A stretch of DNA of 64,000 nucleotides from Labilibacter marinus (GTDB lineage Bacteria; Bacteroidota; Bacteroidia; Bacteroidales; Marinilabiliaceae), in NCBI RefSeq assembly GCF_001659685.2, contig NZ_LXYE02000024.1:124001-188000 (forward strand), written 5' to 3'. Below are positions 45,620 to 55,540 of the stretch, one piece after another. Made by a program: the position numbers and the translations under genes. Within the stretch, counting starts at the first letter, position 1; each line of letters begins with the position of its first letter. The notes under the pieces were generated by a model. The model was not told the DNA's origin and did no database searches. It saw only the letters and a list, made by a program, of their open reading frames with translations.

Positions 45620-47968
45620 ATGAAAAAAATACTATTAGTTGCATTCATCATTTTTACGACCCAATTTGTAAATGCTGCAGATTGGGGAAATGCACAGTGG
45701 ATTTGGCAACAAGAAGATGGACCATCCAATACATGGATGAGTTTTAGAAAAACAATAACATTAGATGAAGTGCCCGATCAGGTGGAGGCACTTATTTCTG
45801 TAGATAGTAAATTTTGGTTGTGGGTGAATGGTTCTTTGGTTCTTTTCGAAGGAGGTTTGTCTCGAGGCCCAAGTCAAGCAGGAGATTGGGATAGAAAAAA
45901 TAAAGTTACCCCAGCCAACTCTTGGTACGAAACAGTAGACATTCAACGCCACTTGAGAAAAGGGGAAAACACCATCGCAATTTTGGTTTGGTACTGGGGG
46001 CGCGAAACACATAAAGGCACCCATATTGATAGCAGAAAAGGAGGTTTGTTATTTTCTGCAAAAATAGGAAATCAGCTAATAGTTTCAGACTCCACTTGGA
46101 AAGCTATACAACACCCAGCCTACGATAATACCATTGAGCCGGCAAGTAAAGCGATGGTTCAGTTTAGCGTTAAATACGATGCGAAAAAAGCTATAGGCGA
46201 TTGGTCGGATAAAGCGTGGTACACCACTAATTTCTTTGATGCAGCATGGCCATCTGCGATAGAAAAAGGTGCCGCTGGAACTGCTCCTTGGTACAACTTA
46301 GAACCTAATATTGTTCCACATTTAATTAATCATGGCTTACAGGATTATACCAATCATACCGATTTGCAATTGCCACATACAAGCAAGGGGGAAGTTGTTA
46401 AGTGTAAACTGCCTTTCAATAAGCAGATTACGCCATATTTAGAAATCGAAGCAAAAGCTGGTGATACCATTTTTATAACTACAGATAATCGTTTAAACAA
46501 AATTCATGCAACTTACATTACTAAAGAAGGGGAGCAATCATTCGAAAGCTTTTCGTGGATGAATGGACATGAAGTAAGGTATACTATTCCGGAGGGGGTG
46601 AAAGTTAAGGCACTGAAATACCGTTGGATGAGTGTAGGAGAAATGGTAGGTGAATTTGAGGTGGACGACCCATTCTATAACCGTTTATGGTGGATGGGTA
46701 ATAACACCTTGTTTGTATGTGCACGCGATAATTTTATGGATTGTCCCGACAGAGAACGTGCCTTGTGGATTGGCGATGTGGCCGATCAAACGGGCTATCT
46801 TTTCTACTCAATGGACAATGCAGGCCGTCAGCTTCTAAAAAAGGCTATCCTGCAAACTACGGCGTTTAGTCAAGATGGTGTTCTTGGTGCACTAGGACCA
46901 CTTAGAGTGCGTGAACTGGTATCACAAAGTTTGCAATTTATTGCACAATGCGTTTGGCCTTACTATATACATACAGGTGATATAGAGACGCTTGAAAAGG
47001 CTTATCCTTATGTATATGGTTACTTAGATTTATTCCCAATGCTTGAAAATGGTCTGCCTGAGTACCGTAAAGGCAAAAGCCCGGATTCTTGGGATTGGTC
47101 AGACTGGGGAGTGAAAAACACCATTGACAAGCAACCCATTCAAATGGCATTTTATTATATGGCACTAAAAGAAGCAAAAAAAATGGCCGAAGTATTGGAT
47201 AATAAAGAACACATAGCATGGTATACCAAGCGAATGGATTCGATGAAAGGAGCTTATGATAAAGCCTATTGGAAAGATGGTTATTACAGTAGCGATGCTG
47301 AAAAATTTAAGGACGATAGAGCCAATGCTATTGCCATCGTATCGGGCATAGCCAATCCAGCATACTACGATCAGGTTGTGGATAATGTCCTAATTCCCAA
47401 TCGCTTTTCTAGTCCGCATTTCGAATGGATGGTTGAAGAGGCCATGTTTATAGCCGGACGACCTAAAAGTTCTCTTGCAAGAATGAAGGAGCAGTACCAA
47501 AGTCAGGTCGATAAGAACGAAATATCTACTTTATACGAGATGTTCCCAAAAGGCGGAAGCTACAACCACGCATGGAACGGATCAAACACCATCTTATCTA
47601 AATATGTTGCCGGAGTAGAGCCAACCAAAGAAGCTTGGAGCGAGTATAAAATCATGCCAACAATGCTTCAATTTACATCGTTAAAGAAAACCATTCCAAC
47701 CGTAAAAGGAAATGTGAATATAGCCATTGAAGCTAAAGGTGCCTTATATAAACTTGATTTAAATTCTCCCGAAAATACAACCGCTATTGTAGGTCTTCCT
47801 AAGCAAGGAAAGGAAATTGCAGAGGTGTTGGTAAACGGGAAGCTAGTTTGGAAAAAGGGTAAGTTTAAAGAGAGTATAAAGGATATTGAATACGAAGGAG
47901 AGTGTTCAGGCTATCTAAAATTTAGTGTTCAATCAGGAAACTGGAAAATAAGTGCCATTTATAAATAA
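45620..47968 (+). CDS. GH78-type alpha-L-rhamnosidase, paralogue of the 29696 gene
   Basis: A 782-residue exported protein (signal 'KKILLVAFIIFTTQFVNA'). It aligns along its full length with the protein at 29696-32041: 'AQWIWQQEDGPSNTWMSFRK', 'DSKFWLWVNGSLVLFEGG', the barrel motif 'DCPDRERALWIGD' at the same residue numbers (D374, E379), 'STLYEMFPKGGSYNHAWNG' and a C-terminal sandwich. The two are paralogues that split long ago, not a recent duplication, so they may take different linkages. It starts 96 bases after the GH106 stop. Confidence 0.9.
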   Translation: MKKILLVAFIIFTTQFVNAADWGNAQWIWQQEDGPSNTWMSFRKTITLDEVPDQVEALISVDSKFWLWVNGSLVLFEGGLSRGPSQAGDWDRKNKVTPANSWYETVDIQRHLRKGENTIAILVWYWGRETHKGTHIDSRKGGLLFSAKIGNQLIVSDSTWKAIQHPAYDNTIEPASKAMVQFSVKYDAKKAIGDWSDKAWYTTNFFDAAWPSAIEKGAAGTAPWYNLEPNIVPHLINHGLQDYTNHTDLQLPHTSKGEVVKCKLPFNKQITPYLEIEAKAGDTIFITTDNRLNKIHATYITKEGEQSFESFSWMNGHEVRYTIPEGVKVKALKYRWMSVGEMVGEFEVDDPFYNRLWWMGNNTLFVCARDNFMDCPDRERALWIGDVADQTGYLFYSMDNAGRQLLKKAILQTTAFSQDGVLGALGPLRVRELVSQSLQFIAQCVWPYYIHTGDIETLEKAYPYVYGYLDLFPMLENGLPEYRKGKSPDSWDWSDWGVKNTIDKQPIQMAFYYMALKEAKKMAEVLDNKEHIAWYTKRMDSMKGAYDKAYWKDGYYSSDAEKFKDDRANAIAIVSGIANPAYYDQVVDNVLIPNRFSSPHFEWMVEEAMFIAGRPKSSLARMKEQYQSQVDKNEISTLYEMFPKGGSYNHAWNGSNTILSKYVAGVEPTKEAWSEYKIMPTMLQFTSLKKTIPTVKGNVNIAIEAKGALYKLDLNSPENTTAIVGLPKQGKEIAEVLVNGKLVWKKGKFKESIKDIEYEGECSGYLKFSVQSGNWKISAIYK

Positions 47969-48028
47969 TTTATAATACGAAGCTCATATTTTAATTGAAA
48001 AACAATTGTATAACTAAATTATATTCTC

Positions 48029-51000
48029 GTGAAATTCCAAACAAAGCTAATTGGTTATTTAGGTGTTTTATTAATGCTTATTATAATGAGTTCTTGTAAC
48101 AAAAAGAACCAAATTAGCCACCAAAACTTTAAGGAGATTAAATCTAATTTTATTACTCCTGCTGATAGTAATAATATTTGGTGCTACTGGTATTGGATTA
48201 ATGATGATATTTCGAAAGACGGTATCACCAAAGATTTGGAAGCCATGAAAAAGGCAGGCATTGGTGGTGCTTTAATTGGAAATATAAATCCAGCACACAA
48301 GGATGGTAAAGTGCCCATGTTAAGTGAGAATTGGTGGTCGCATATGGTTCATGCTGTGGTTGAAGGCAAGCGTATTGGGATGGACATTGGCGTATTCAAT
48401 TGCCCAGGATGGAGCCAAAGTGGTGGCCCTTGGGTAGATTATACTAAAGCCATGCGCTATCTTACTTATAGTGAAACGAAAGTTTTGGGAGGTAAAATGC
48501 TTAGCGTACAGCTATTTAAGCCAAAGGATAAATTTCAAGACACTCATACTTTTGCTTTCAAAACATCGGATGTTGAAAAAAGGAGTACCCAATTTATTCC
48601 CACTACAGTAAGTGCCAATTGGAGCGATGTTGATGTAGCTGTTTTGACCGATGGTGATAAGGAAGCAAATACAAGCTTTGAAGCAAGAAAAGGAGATGCC
48701 TTAGAAATTAATTTTGAACTTTCAGAGCCCATAACGGCACGTTCTATATCAATAATACCAAGTAGGGCTTTTAAATGTAATATGACTTTAATGGCTGTGG
48801 TAAATGGTGAAGAGACCATCGTAAAGGAATTTCATTTTGATCGTTTTCGCATCACGCCTAACGTGGCATCAATTGAGACATGCGATTTTGCAACTATCTT
48901 GCCAGATACTAAGGCACAACAGTTTATGTTGAAATGCACTAATTTTAGAACCAAGAAAAAGGGATATGGTTTTGCTGAAATCAATATTTCTGAAGCACCA
49001 GTGTTGGATAAATACATTGAGAAACAATTGGGGAAGATGCATTCTACACCTAAACCCAATTGGGATACCTACATATTTGGCAGGCAAGAAGCGCTTAAAG
49101 ACAAGAGCTTGTGTTTGAATCCTGATGAGGTAATTGATCTTAGCAACAGTTTGGATGAAAATGGAGTGCTAAAATGGGATGCACCTGCAGGGGAGTGGAC
49201 AATTATAAGAATGGGCATGTCACCAACGGGCACTAAAAATGCTCCTGCAGCACCACAGGGTGTTGGTTACGAGATTGATAAAATGAACAGTGCCTTGGCA
49301 CAGTACCACTTCGATAATTTTGTTGGGGAGCTTTTAAAACGAATTCCAGAAGAGAGCAAGTCGGCGTTTAAATACGTGGTTGCTGATAGTTACGAGCAAG
49401 GATCACAAAATTGGACCGATGCTTACGAAATTAAATTCAAAGAAAAGTACGGATACGATCCTGTAAAGTATTTGCCTGCGCTTTCAGGTAGAATAGTAGG
49501 AAGCGTTGAGCAGTCAGAGCGTTTTCTTTGGGATTTACGTCGAACAATTGCAGATGATGTAGCTTACGAATATGTGGGAGGCCTACGAAAAGCAAGCAAC
49601 AAGCATAATCTAAAAGTATGGTTAGAAAACTACGGCCATTGGGGTTTCCCGGGTGAGTTTATGATGTATGGTGGACAGTCGGACTTGATAGCCGGTGAGT
49701 TTTGGAACGAAGGTACACTAGGAAATATTGAATGTAAAGCCTCTTCTTCTACCTCGCATACTTATGGTAAACCACTTACTTCTGCCGAAGCTTTTACCTC
49801 TTCGCGTAAAGCTTACCTCAGGCACCCTGCTTTGCTCAAGAAACGTGGCGACTGGGCCTTAACCGAGGGGATTAACCATTTTGTATTGCATTTGTATATT
49901 CAGCAACCCGACGATAAGCGCAAACCCGGCATGAATGCTTGGTTTGGTACCGAGTTTAACCGACACAACACCTGGTTTAGTCAGGCTGATACCTATTTCG
50001 ATTATTTACGCCGTTGTCAACACCTGTTGCAGCAAGGAAAATATGTGGCCGATGTGTGTTATTTTATTGGCGAAGATGCCCCAATTATGACGGGTGGGCG
50101 AGTGCCCGAAATACCCAAAGGATATTCCTATGATTACATAAATGCTGAGGTTATTATGAATCGCATGTCGGTTAAAGATGGCCGATTTGTACTCCCCGAT
50201 GGCATGTCGTATAAAGTGATGGTTTTACCCCCTTTCACCACCATGCGTCCCGAATTGTTAACCAAGATAGAGGAGTTAGTAAAGCAGGGCGGTATTATTC
50301 TAGGGCCAAAACCACAAGAATCACCCAGCTTGCAGAATTTTCCTGCGTGCGATGAGCAAGTGAAAGAAATCGCCGAAAAGTTATGGAATGGCACTTATAA
50401 TCAAGGCAAAATGGCTGTGCAATATGGTCAAGGAAAAGTGATGGATGGTTACGAATTGCTCGAAGTGTTTGCTTACTTAAACCTGGCTAAAGATGTGGAT
50501 GTTCCTGCCGATGCATCGGTATTGTGGATACACCGAAATATGCCCGGAATGGATATTTATTTTGTATGCAATCAGAGTGATGAAACCATTGAGCTATTTC
50601 CCGTTTTCCGAGCAGATAAAAAGCTAAAACCACAATTATGGGATGCTGTAAGCGGTGAAATAAGAGCTTTAAGCGACTACGAATTAACGGCTACCGGCAT
50701 CAAAGTACCCTTAAAAATGGAAGCTGCTCAAAGTTGGTTTGTGGTATTTACCAATGATGATAAGAACGCTGATGTAAAACCTGCATATGCTAGCAATTTT
50801 CCTGAATATGAAAAGATGAGTGCTCTTGAAGGGCCTTATAAGGTTGATTTCGTAAATAGAGATATTGTGCCTAAAGATCCAGTTGTTTTTAATGAGTTAA
50901 TAGATTGGAGAAATTCAAGCAATGAGCAAATAAAGTATTATTCAGGAACGGCCATTTATACCACGAGTTTCAATGTTGAATCACTTCCTCAAAATCAGGA

Positions 51001-51295
51001 TCTATTCCTTAACCTTGGAAAAGTATCGGTAATGGCTAAAGTGAAGCTGAACGATATATATGTTGGCGGTGTGTGGATGTCGCCTTATCGACTAAATATA
51101 ACTGATGCCCTAAAAACAGGGGAGAACGAACTGCAAATTGAAGTGGTAAACCTATGGCGCAACCAATTAATTAGAGATAAATCGCGACCAAAAGATGAAA
51201 AATATACTTGGATAGTCATCGATAAAATTACGCCTGAAAGCGCCCTGCAATCGTCTGGATTAATAGGGCCTGTGCATATTGAAACGATCAAATAG
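48029..51295 (+). CDS. GH106 alpha-L-rhamnosidase, lipoprotein, GTG start
   Basis: A 1088-residue lipoprotein. The start is GTG at 48029, because the next in-frame ATG would cut into the signal ('YLGVLLMLIIMSSC'). GH106 marks: 'NIWCYWYWINDDISKDGI', a discoidin-like insert at about 190-330, 'VADSYEQGSQNWT' (D453, E456), 'SAEAFTSSRKAYLRHP' (E587), and a C-terminal jelly roll ('DLFLNLGKVSVMAKVKLND', 'LWRNQLIRD'). It shares the domain order of the 42677 and 57881 proteins. A decayed region follows (51296-51815). Confidence 0.91.
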   Translation: MKFQTKLIGYLGVLLMLIIMSSCNKKNQISHQNFKEIKSNFITPADSNNIWCYWYWINDDISKDGITKDLEAMKKAGIGGALIGNINPAHKDGKVPMLSENWWSHMVHAVVEGKRIGMDIGVFNCPGWSQSGGPWVDYTKAMRYLTYSETKVLGGKMLSVQLFKPKDKFQDTHTFAFKTSDVEKRSTQFIPTTVSANWSDVDVAVLTDGDKEANTSFEARKGDALEINFELSEPITARSISIIPSRAFKCNMTLMAVVNGEETIVKEFHFDRFRITPNVASIETCDFATILPDTKAQQFMLKCTNFRTKKKGYGFAEINISEAPVLDKYIEKQLGKMHSTPKPNWDTYIFGRQEALKDKSLCLNPDEVIDLSNSLDENGVLKWDAPAGEWTIIRMGMSPTGTKNAPAAPQGVGYEIDKMNSALAQYHFDNFVGELLKRIPEESKSAFKYVVADSYEQGSQNWTDAYEIKFKEKYGYDPVKYLPALSGRIVGSVEQSERFLWDLRRTIADDVAYEYVGGLRKASNKHNLKVWLENYGHWGFPGEFMMYGGQSDLIAGEFWNEGTLGNIECKASSSTSHTYGKPLTSAEAFTSSRKAYLRHPALLKKRGDWALTEGINHFVLHLYIQQPDDKRKPGMNAWFGTEFNRHNTWFSQADTYFDYLRRCQHLLQQGKYVADVCYFIGEDAPIMTGGRVPEIPKGYSYDYINAEVIMNRMSVKDGRFVLPDGMSYKVMVLPPFTTMRPELLTKIEELVKQGGIILGPKPQESPSLQNFPACDEQVKEIAEKLWNGTYNQGKMAVQYGQGKVMDGYELLEVFAYLNLAKDVDVPADASVLWIHRNMPGMDIYFVCNQSDETIELFPVFRADKKLKPQLWDAVSGEIRALSDYELTATGIKVPLKMEAAQSWFVVFTNDDKNADVKPAYASNFPEYEKMSALEGPYKVDFVNRDIVPKDPVVFNELIDWRNSSNEQIKYYSGTAIYTTSFNVESLPQNQDLFLNLGKVSVMAKVKLNDIYVGGVWMSPYRLNITDALKTGENELQIEVVNLWRNQLIRDKSRPKDEKYTWIVIDKITPESALQSSGLIGPVHIETIK

Positions 51296-51326
51296 CAAGA
51301 ATTAGAAATTATAATATATAATAGAA

Positions 51327-51650
51327 TGAGAAACTTATTATTAGCAGGATTACTTCAAATGGTATCCTATCAATCAAAAAAAGAAGGTTTAAAAACAATG
51401 TTGTATTTGTATTAATCGATCAACGGAGAGCATAAGACCTTGTTTTTGTAGGAAATCACTAGGTGATTATACTTAAGATTGACGATTTAGCAAATGAAGC
51501 TCTGGTTTTACGAATACCATCTCTAATATTCCCGTTTGTACTTGGTCACGTACCTCGTTAATGACAGGTAAATACCTGTTTAGTCCTGGTCTCTTTTACA
51601 GTGATAAATCTATGAAGTTCGAATTCCTTTTAATAGTTCAGCACATGTAA
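51327..51650 (+). pseudogene. Decayed sulfatase gene, N-terminal part
   Basis: A short frame from 51327 starts like an export signal ('MRNLLLAGLLQMVSYQS'). After a frameshift near 51396 the sequence reads 'NVVFVLIDQRRA', the metal-site opening of 'TDQWRA' sulfatases, then a stop, 'DLVFVGN', a stop and 'IDDLANEALVL'. In another frame, 'NTISNIPVCTWSRTSLMTG' (signature codons C-T-W-S-R at 51537-51551; the usual Pro is Trp) is followed by 'KYLFSPGLFYSDKSMKFEF' and 'LLIVQHM', then TAA at 51650. This is a sulfatase about one third of full length, with at least two frameshifts and several stops. Closest in pattern to the sulfatase at 41214. Confidence 0.85.
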
Positions 51651-51652
51651 TG

Positions 51653-51800
51653 TTGAATATCAATAATATATCACAAGTTAAGCTATGGAATGCACAGGGC
51701 AATGAGTTGGAAACTGAATGGCTTGAGTGTGGTGAAGGGCAGTTTGCTACATCTATTACCTACCGTAGAATATAAAATTGAAGTGCCTTCAGCAAATTAA
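51653..51800 (+). pseudogene. Fragment of the C-terminal end of an unidentified protein
   Basis: From 51653 a frame reads 'LNINNISQVKLWNAQGNELE' and goes on to 'TEWLECGEGQFAT'; after a frameshift near 51755 it continues 'LLPTVEYKIEVPSAN' and a stop (51798-51800). It looks like the last beta-sandwich of a glycan-active protein, but not like a sulfatase end, so this is probably the remnant of a second gene joined to the first by deletion. Family unknown. Confidence 0.5.
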
Positions 51801-51815
51801 AAAGTTAAGTTGAAA

Positions 51816-54800
51816 ATGAGACAATCAATAACTAAATTTACACTAATAGCTCTGCTATCATGTTTGTTCATGCCGATTCTACAGGCTGAAAATACATCTT
51901 TAGAACAGAATTTTCAGAACCCACCACCATCGGCAAGAGCCCGTGTGATGTGGTTTTGGATTAACGGAAACGTTACTAAAACTGGCATTACTGCCGATTT
52001 GGAGGCGATGAAAGATGTGGGTATTCAAGGTGCTCTCATTTTCAACGCTAGTTTAGGTCAACCCCGAGGGTTTGTGTCTTATTTGAGTCCCGAATGGCTC
52101 GATCTTTTTAATTTTGCCGCCTTGGAGGCACAGCGTTTGGGACTTGAACTGAGCTTCCACAATGGGGCAGGCTGGTCATCATCGGGCAGTCCTGTTGTTA
52201 CGCCAGAATATGCGATGCAGACAGTTGTGTATTCAGAAACTATATATTTAGGAGGTCAGGAATTTAAAGGTCAGTTAGAACAACCAGAAACAAACCTAGG
52301 CTACTATAAAGACATTGCCGTATTAGCCTTTCCAAAGCCACAAAGCGAAGAACGCATCAATGATTTGGATTTTAAAAGCCTTTCGGGTAAAGTGCGAAAT
52401 CACTTAGGGCCAGATGATAAATCTGTGCCAGTTTCGGCAGTCGTAAAAAAGTCAGATATTATCGATTTAACATCGCAGTTAAGCCCTGATGATTCACTAA
52501 AATGGAATGCACCTGCAGGTGAGTGGGTGATTCTGCGACTTGGTCACACGCCAACGGGCAAGAAAAATATTGCGGCACCAAATGGCGGACAAGGCTTGGA
52601 ATGTGATAAGATGAGTCGCAAGGCTGTGGATGTATATTGGCAAGGAGCTATCATGCCCATCGTGAATAAGCTAGATACGCTCATTGGTTCAGTCGTTAAA
52701 CGATGCCATATTGATAGTTATGAGGTGGGGACTACAAATTGGACATCTGGTTTTTCTAGTGAATTCAAAAGAATTCGAGCTTACGATTGCGAGTCGTTTT
52801 TGCCAACCTTAGCCGGTTATTATATTGAGAGTGGAGAAGAAACAGAACGTTTTTTATGGGATTTTCGTCGTAGCATTGGCGATTTAATGGCTGAACATTA
52901 TTATGGTTATTTTGGAGAATTATGTCATCAACACGGCATGCAGTTCTCCACTGAGCCTTACTGGGGACCTTTTGATAATATGCAAGTGGGTGCTACAGCA
53001 GATGCCGTCTTATCGGAGTTTTGGAGCGGACATCTAGCCTTTTTCGATTCACCAAAGTTTGTAGCTTCCATTGCTAAGTTAAATGGTAGTTCCATTGCTG
53101 AAGCAGAGGCTTTTACTGATATGGGTGGCTGGCAGCAACATCCAGGTGCATTAAAAGCGATGGGTGATTTGGCTTGGGCACAAGGCATCAACCGTTTTGT
53201 ATTTCACTGTTATGTGCATCAACCTTGGGATGTGGCGCCAGGTTTAACCTTAGGGCCTTTTGGTATTGACTTTAATCGTTTAAATACTTGGTGGAATCAA
53301 AGCAAACCCTTTGTCGATTATGTAGCTCGTGGTCAGTACTTGTTGCAGCAAGGTACAACCGTAGCCGATGTATTGGTGTTTGCTGGCGAAGCATCGCCTA
53401 ACGATGCCTTGTTAATACCTGAAATTAAAGCTTTAGGTTATGATTATGACCTGATAGGTTCTAATAAAATAAATGAATTAACAGTCAACGAAGGATTGGT
53501 CTGTACTCCTTTAGGCGACAAGTACCAAGCTCTGGTACTTCCATCAACATCTTGGATGACACCTCAGACACTTGAAACAATAGACAGGTTGGTTAATGGG
53601 GGAGCAACTATACTTGCATCAAAACCAGAAAAATCACCAAGCCTTAATAGTTATCCTTCTTGTGATGAAAGCGTAGCACAATTGGCCGATAAATTATGGA
53701 GTAAAGGACTCATTAAAGAGAATTCTATTGTTGAAGAATTACAAAATGGTACACTGCCTCCTGATTTTTCAATAGAAAATGGAAGTAATGATGCGATTGA
53801 TTTTATCCACCGTAAGAGCCAGGATGCTGATATTTATTTTGTAGTCAATTCGCGCAAAGAAAGCCGTGAGCTAGGGTGTCGTTTTCGCGTGTCAGGTTTA
53901 CAGCCCGAATTGTGGAATGCTGAAACTGGTGAAATAGGAAAGGCTACCGTATGGCAGGATAATGGCGATGGTACTACCACGGTGACAATTCCCTTTGCAT
54001 CAGAAGCCTCGGTATTTGTTCTATTCAGAGAACCTGTGTCGTCAGAAAAACATATTTTGAGTACAACCCAGAAACTACAGAAGTCGGCAGCAAAACCATT
54101 GCCCAATTTAGAAATCATAAAAGCTGAATACGGTACATTCTTGCCTAGCGGTTTGGTGGATATGACAGAAGTGATCAAAAATAAAGTTCAAAATAACAGT
54201 CTGAATGTTCAAGCCACCCGTAGTCTTTGCGATTGCGATCCAGCACCAGGCTACCACAAGGAATTACGCATAGAATATAAAATTGGCGATATCTTTTTGG
54301 AAAAGAATGCCATGGAGAAAGAATGGCTGGAGATTACTGCTTCTGATAAAGGAGAACTCGAAATTATGAAAGCCGTATTTGGTAAATTTGAACCTGGAAT
54401 CAGCGGTATTCCACCAAACAATCCGGTTTATGATGTAAGCGATAAAGTAAAATCGATGTTGGCGACAGGGGTTTACGAAATTCCAGTAAACGACAGTTTT
54501 GCTGAAGGAAAATATATTTCTACTAAGAAAGCTTTGCACCTTGTGTACACTACTAATGGGGTGGAAAAATACGCTCATGTTCCCAATGGAGAAACTTTGA
54601 AATTGACGCAGGCTACAATAGAGTCGAAATTGATTCATAAGAATGGCGTTAATTCTTGGGTAACACCTTATTTAGGGGAAATGACTTATCGTAGTTCGGC
54701 TGGTAAAAGCAAAACCATAAAGGTAAAATCAGTTCCTAAACCCATAGAATTAACTGGGGATTGGAACGTGAGTTTTCCTGCAAAAGAGGATGAGTCTATA

Positions 54801-55304
54801 GATGTTATCTTCAGTCAATTAAGCTCGTGGTCAACATCAGGCAATGATGCTATTCGTTATTTTTCGGGTACAGCCACTTATAAAAAGCAGTTTGAGCTTT
54901 CTTCTAAATTTCTTAAAGAGGATATTTCGTTACTGTTAGATCTGGGTAGCGTGAAGGAAATAGCCGAAGTATTTGTTAATGGAAAACCTTTGGGCATATT
55001 ATGGAAAGCTCCTTTCAGGCTTAATATTGATGATTACGTGCAAGCCGGCGAAAATACACTGGAGGTGAGAATTACCAACCTATGGACAAACCGTTTGATT
55101 GGCGATGAACAGATGGAGCTGGATTATAAGCGAAAAGGACCCAATGTGAAGCAATGGCCCGATTGGCTTTTAAATAATACCGAACGACCTACGGAAAGAT
55201 CAACCTTTGCAGCTTACAAACATTGGCATAAAGATTCTGAGCTGTTGCCATCGGGTTTGTTGGGACCAGTGAAAATTGTAGTCTCCAGGGTGATAGAAAT
55301 TTAA
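51816..55304 (+). CDS. GH106 alpha-L-rhamnosidase, long form
   Basis: A 1162-residue exported enzyme. ATG at 51816 is preferred to the TTG at 51810 and gives a signal peptide ('TLIALLSCLFMPILQA'). GH106 marks: 'NFQNPPPSARARVMWFW', 'HIDSYEVGTTNWT' (D300, E303), 'EAEAFTDMGGWQQHP' (E431), and a final jelly roll ('LLLDLGSVKEIAEVFVNG', 'LWTNRLIGDEQ'). It carries an extra region of about 190 residues (roughly 760-960, with 'IIKAEYGTFLPSGLVDMTEV' and 'IMKAVFGKFEPGI', an internal duplication) not seen in the other GH106 proteins; its role is unknown. A GH59 fragment follows just past the stop. Confidence 0.91.
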   Translation: MRQSITKFTLIALLSCLFMPILQAENTSLEQNFQNPPPSARARVMWFWINGNVTKTGITADLEAMKDVGIQGALIFNASLGQPRGFVSYLSPEWLDLFNFAALEAQRLGLELSFHNGAGWSSSGSPVVTPEYAMQTVVYSETIYLGGQEFKGQLEQPETNLGYYKDIAVLAFPKPQSEERINDLDFKSLSGKVRNHLGPDDKSVPVSAVVKKSDIIDLTSQLSPDDSLKWNAPAGEWVILRLGHTPTGKKNIAAPNGGQGLECDKMSRKAVDVYWQGAIMPIVNKLDTLIGSVVKRCHIDSYEVGTTNWTSGFSSEFKRIRAYDCESFLPTLAGYYIESGEETERFLWDFRRSIGDLMAEHYYGYFGELCHQHGMQFSTEPYWGPFDNMQVGATADAVLSEFWSGHLAFFDSPKFVASIAKLNGSSIAEAEAFTDMGGWQQHPGALKAMGDLAWAQGINRFVFHCYVHQPWDVAPGLTLGPFGIDFNRLNTWWNQSKPFVDYVARGQYLLQQGTTVADVLVFAGEASPNDALLIPEIKALGYDYDLIGSNKINELTVNEGLVCTPLGDKYQALVLPSTSWMTPQTLETIDRLVNGGATILASKPEKSPSLNSYPSCDESVAQLADKLWSKGLIKENSIVEELQNGTLPPDFSIENGSNDAIDFIHRKSQDADIYFVVNSRKESRELGCRFRVSGLQPELWNAETGEIGKATVWQDNGDGTTTVTIPFASEASVFVLFREPVSSEKHILSTTQKLQKSAAKPLPNLEIIKAEYGTFLPSGLVDMTEVIKNKVQNNSLNVQATRSLCDCDPAPGYHKELRIEYKIGDIFLEKNAMEKEWLEITASDKGELEIMKAVFGKFEPGISGIPPNNPVYDVSDKVKSMLATGVYEIPVNDSFAEGKYISTKKALHLVYTTNGVEKYAHVPNGETLKLTQATIESKLIHKNGVNSWVTPYLGEMTYRSSAGKSKTIKVKSVPKPIELTGDWNVSFPAKEDESIDVIFSQLSSWSTSGNDAIRYFSGTATYKKQFELSSKFLKEDISLLLDLGSVKEIAEVFVNGKPLGILWKAPFRLNIDDYVQAGENTLEVRITNLWTNRLIGDEQMELDYKRKGPNVKQWPDWLLNNTERPTERSTFAAYKHWHKDSELLPSGLLGPVKIVVSRVIEI

Positions 55305-55305
55305 T

Positions 55306-55458
55306 CTGTGGTTATGAACTATCGCATGCCATTACTTGGGAGGAATTAAAGGGTTCTGTGTCCAGGGGGTACGAGTTTTAGTTGATGAAAGAAAACCAAA
55401 CCAGAAATGCGGATATGATATTGGAATACCTGCCCTGGAGTTTCCTTGGCTATTAAAA
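55306..55458 (+). pseudogene. Fragment of a GH59-like gene, matching 62021-62165
   Basis: Bases 55306-55458 match part of the GH59 gene at about 62021-62165: both share TGTGGTT, ATCGCATGC, a 'GAAATGCGGATATGAT' run and 'CCTGCCCTGGAGTTT'. Read as protein it gives 'HAITWEELKGSVSRGYEF', a stop, 'RNADMILEYLPWSFLGY', then a stop. This is a remnant of a duplicated GH59 gene or of a copy that once stood here. It starts 2 bases after the stop of the GH106 gene. Confidence 0.85.
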
Positions 55459-55540
55459 TGAAGATTATTTGATACTGATTTATCGAACGGATAAATTATT
55501 TGAACAGTGAAACGACCATTAACTGTATTATTCATAAAGT

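Noticed and set aside
54264-54638. 124-residue open frame on the minus strand
   Set aside because: Antisense to the extra region of a GH106 gene; composition is that of a shadow frame.
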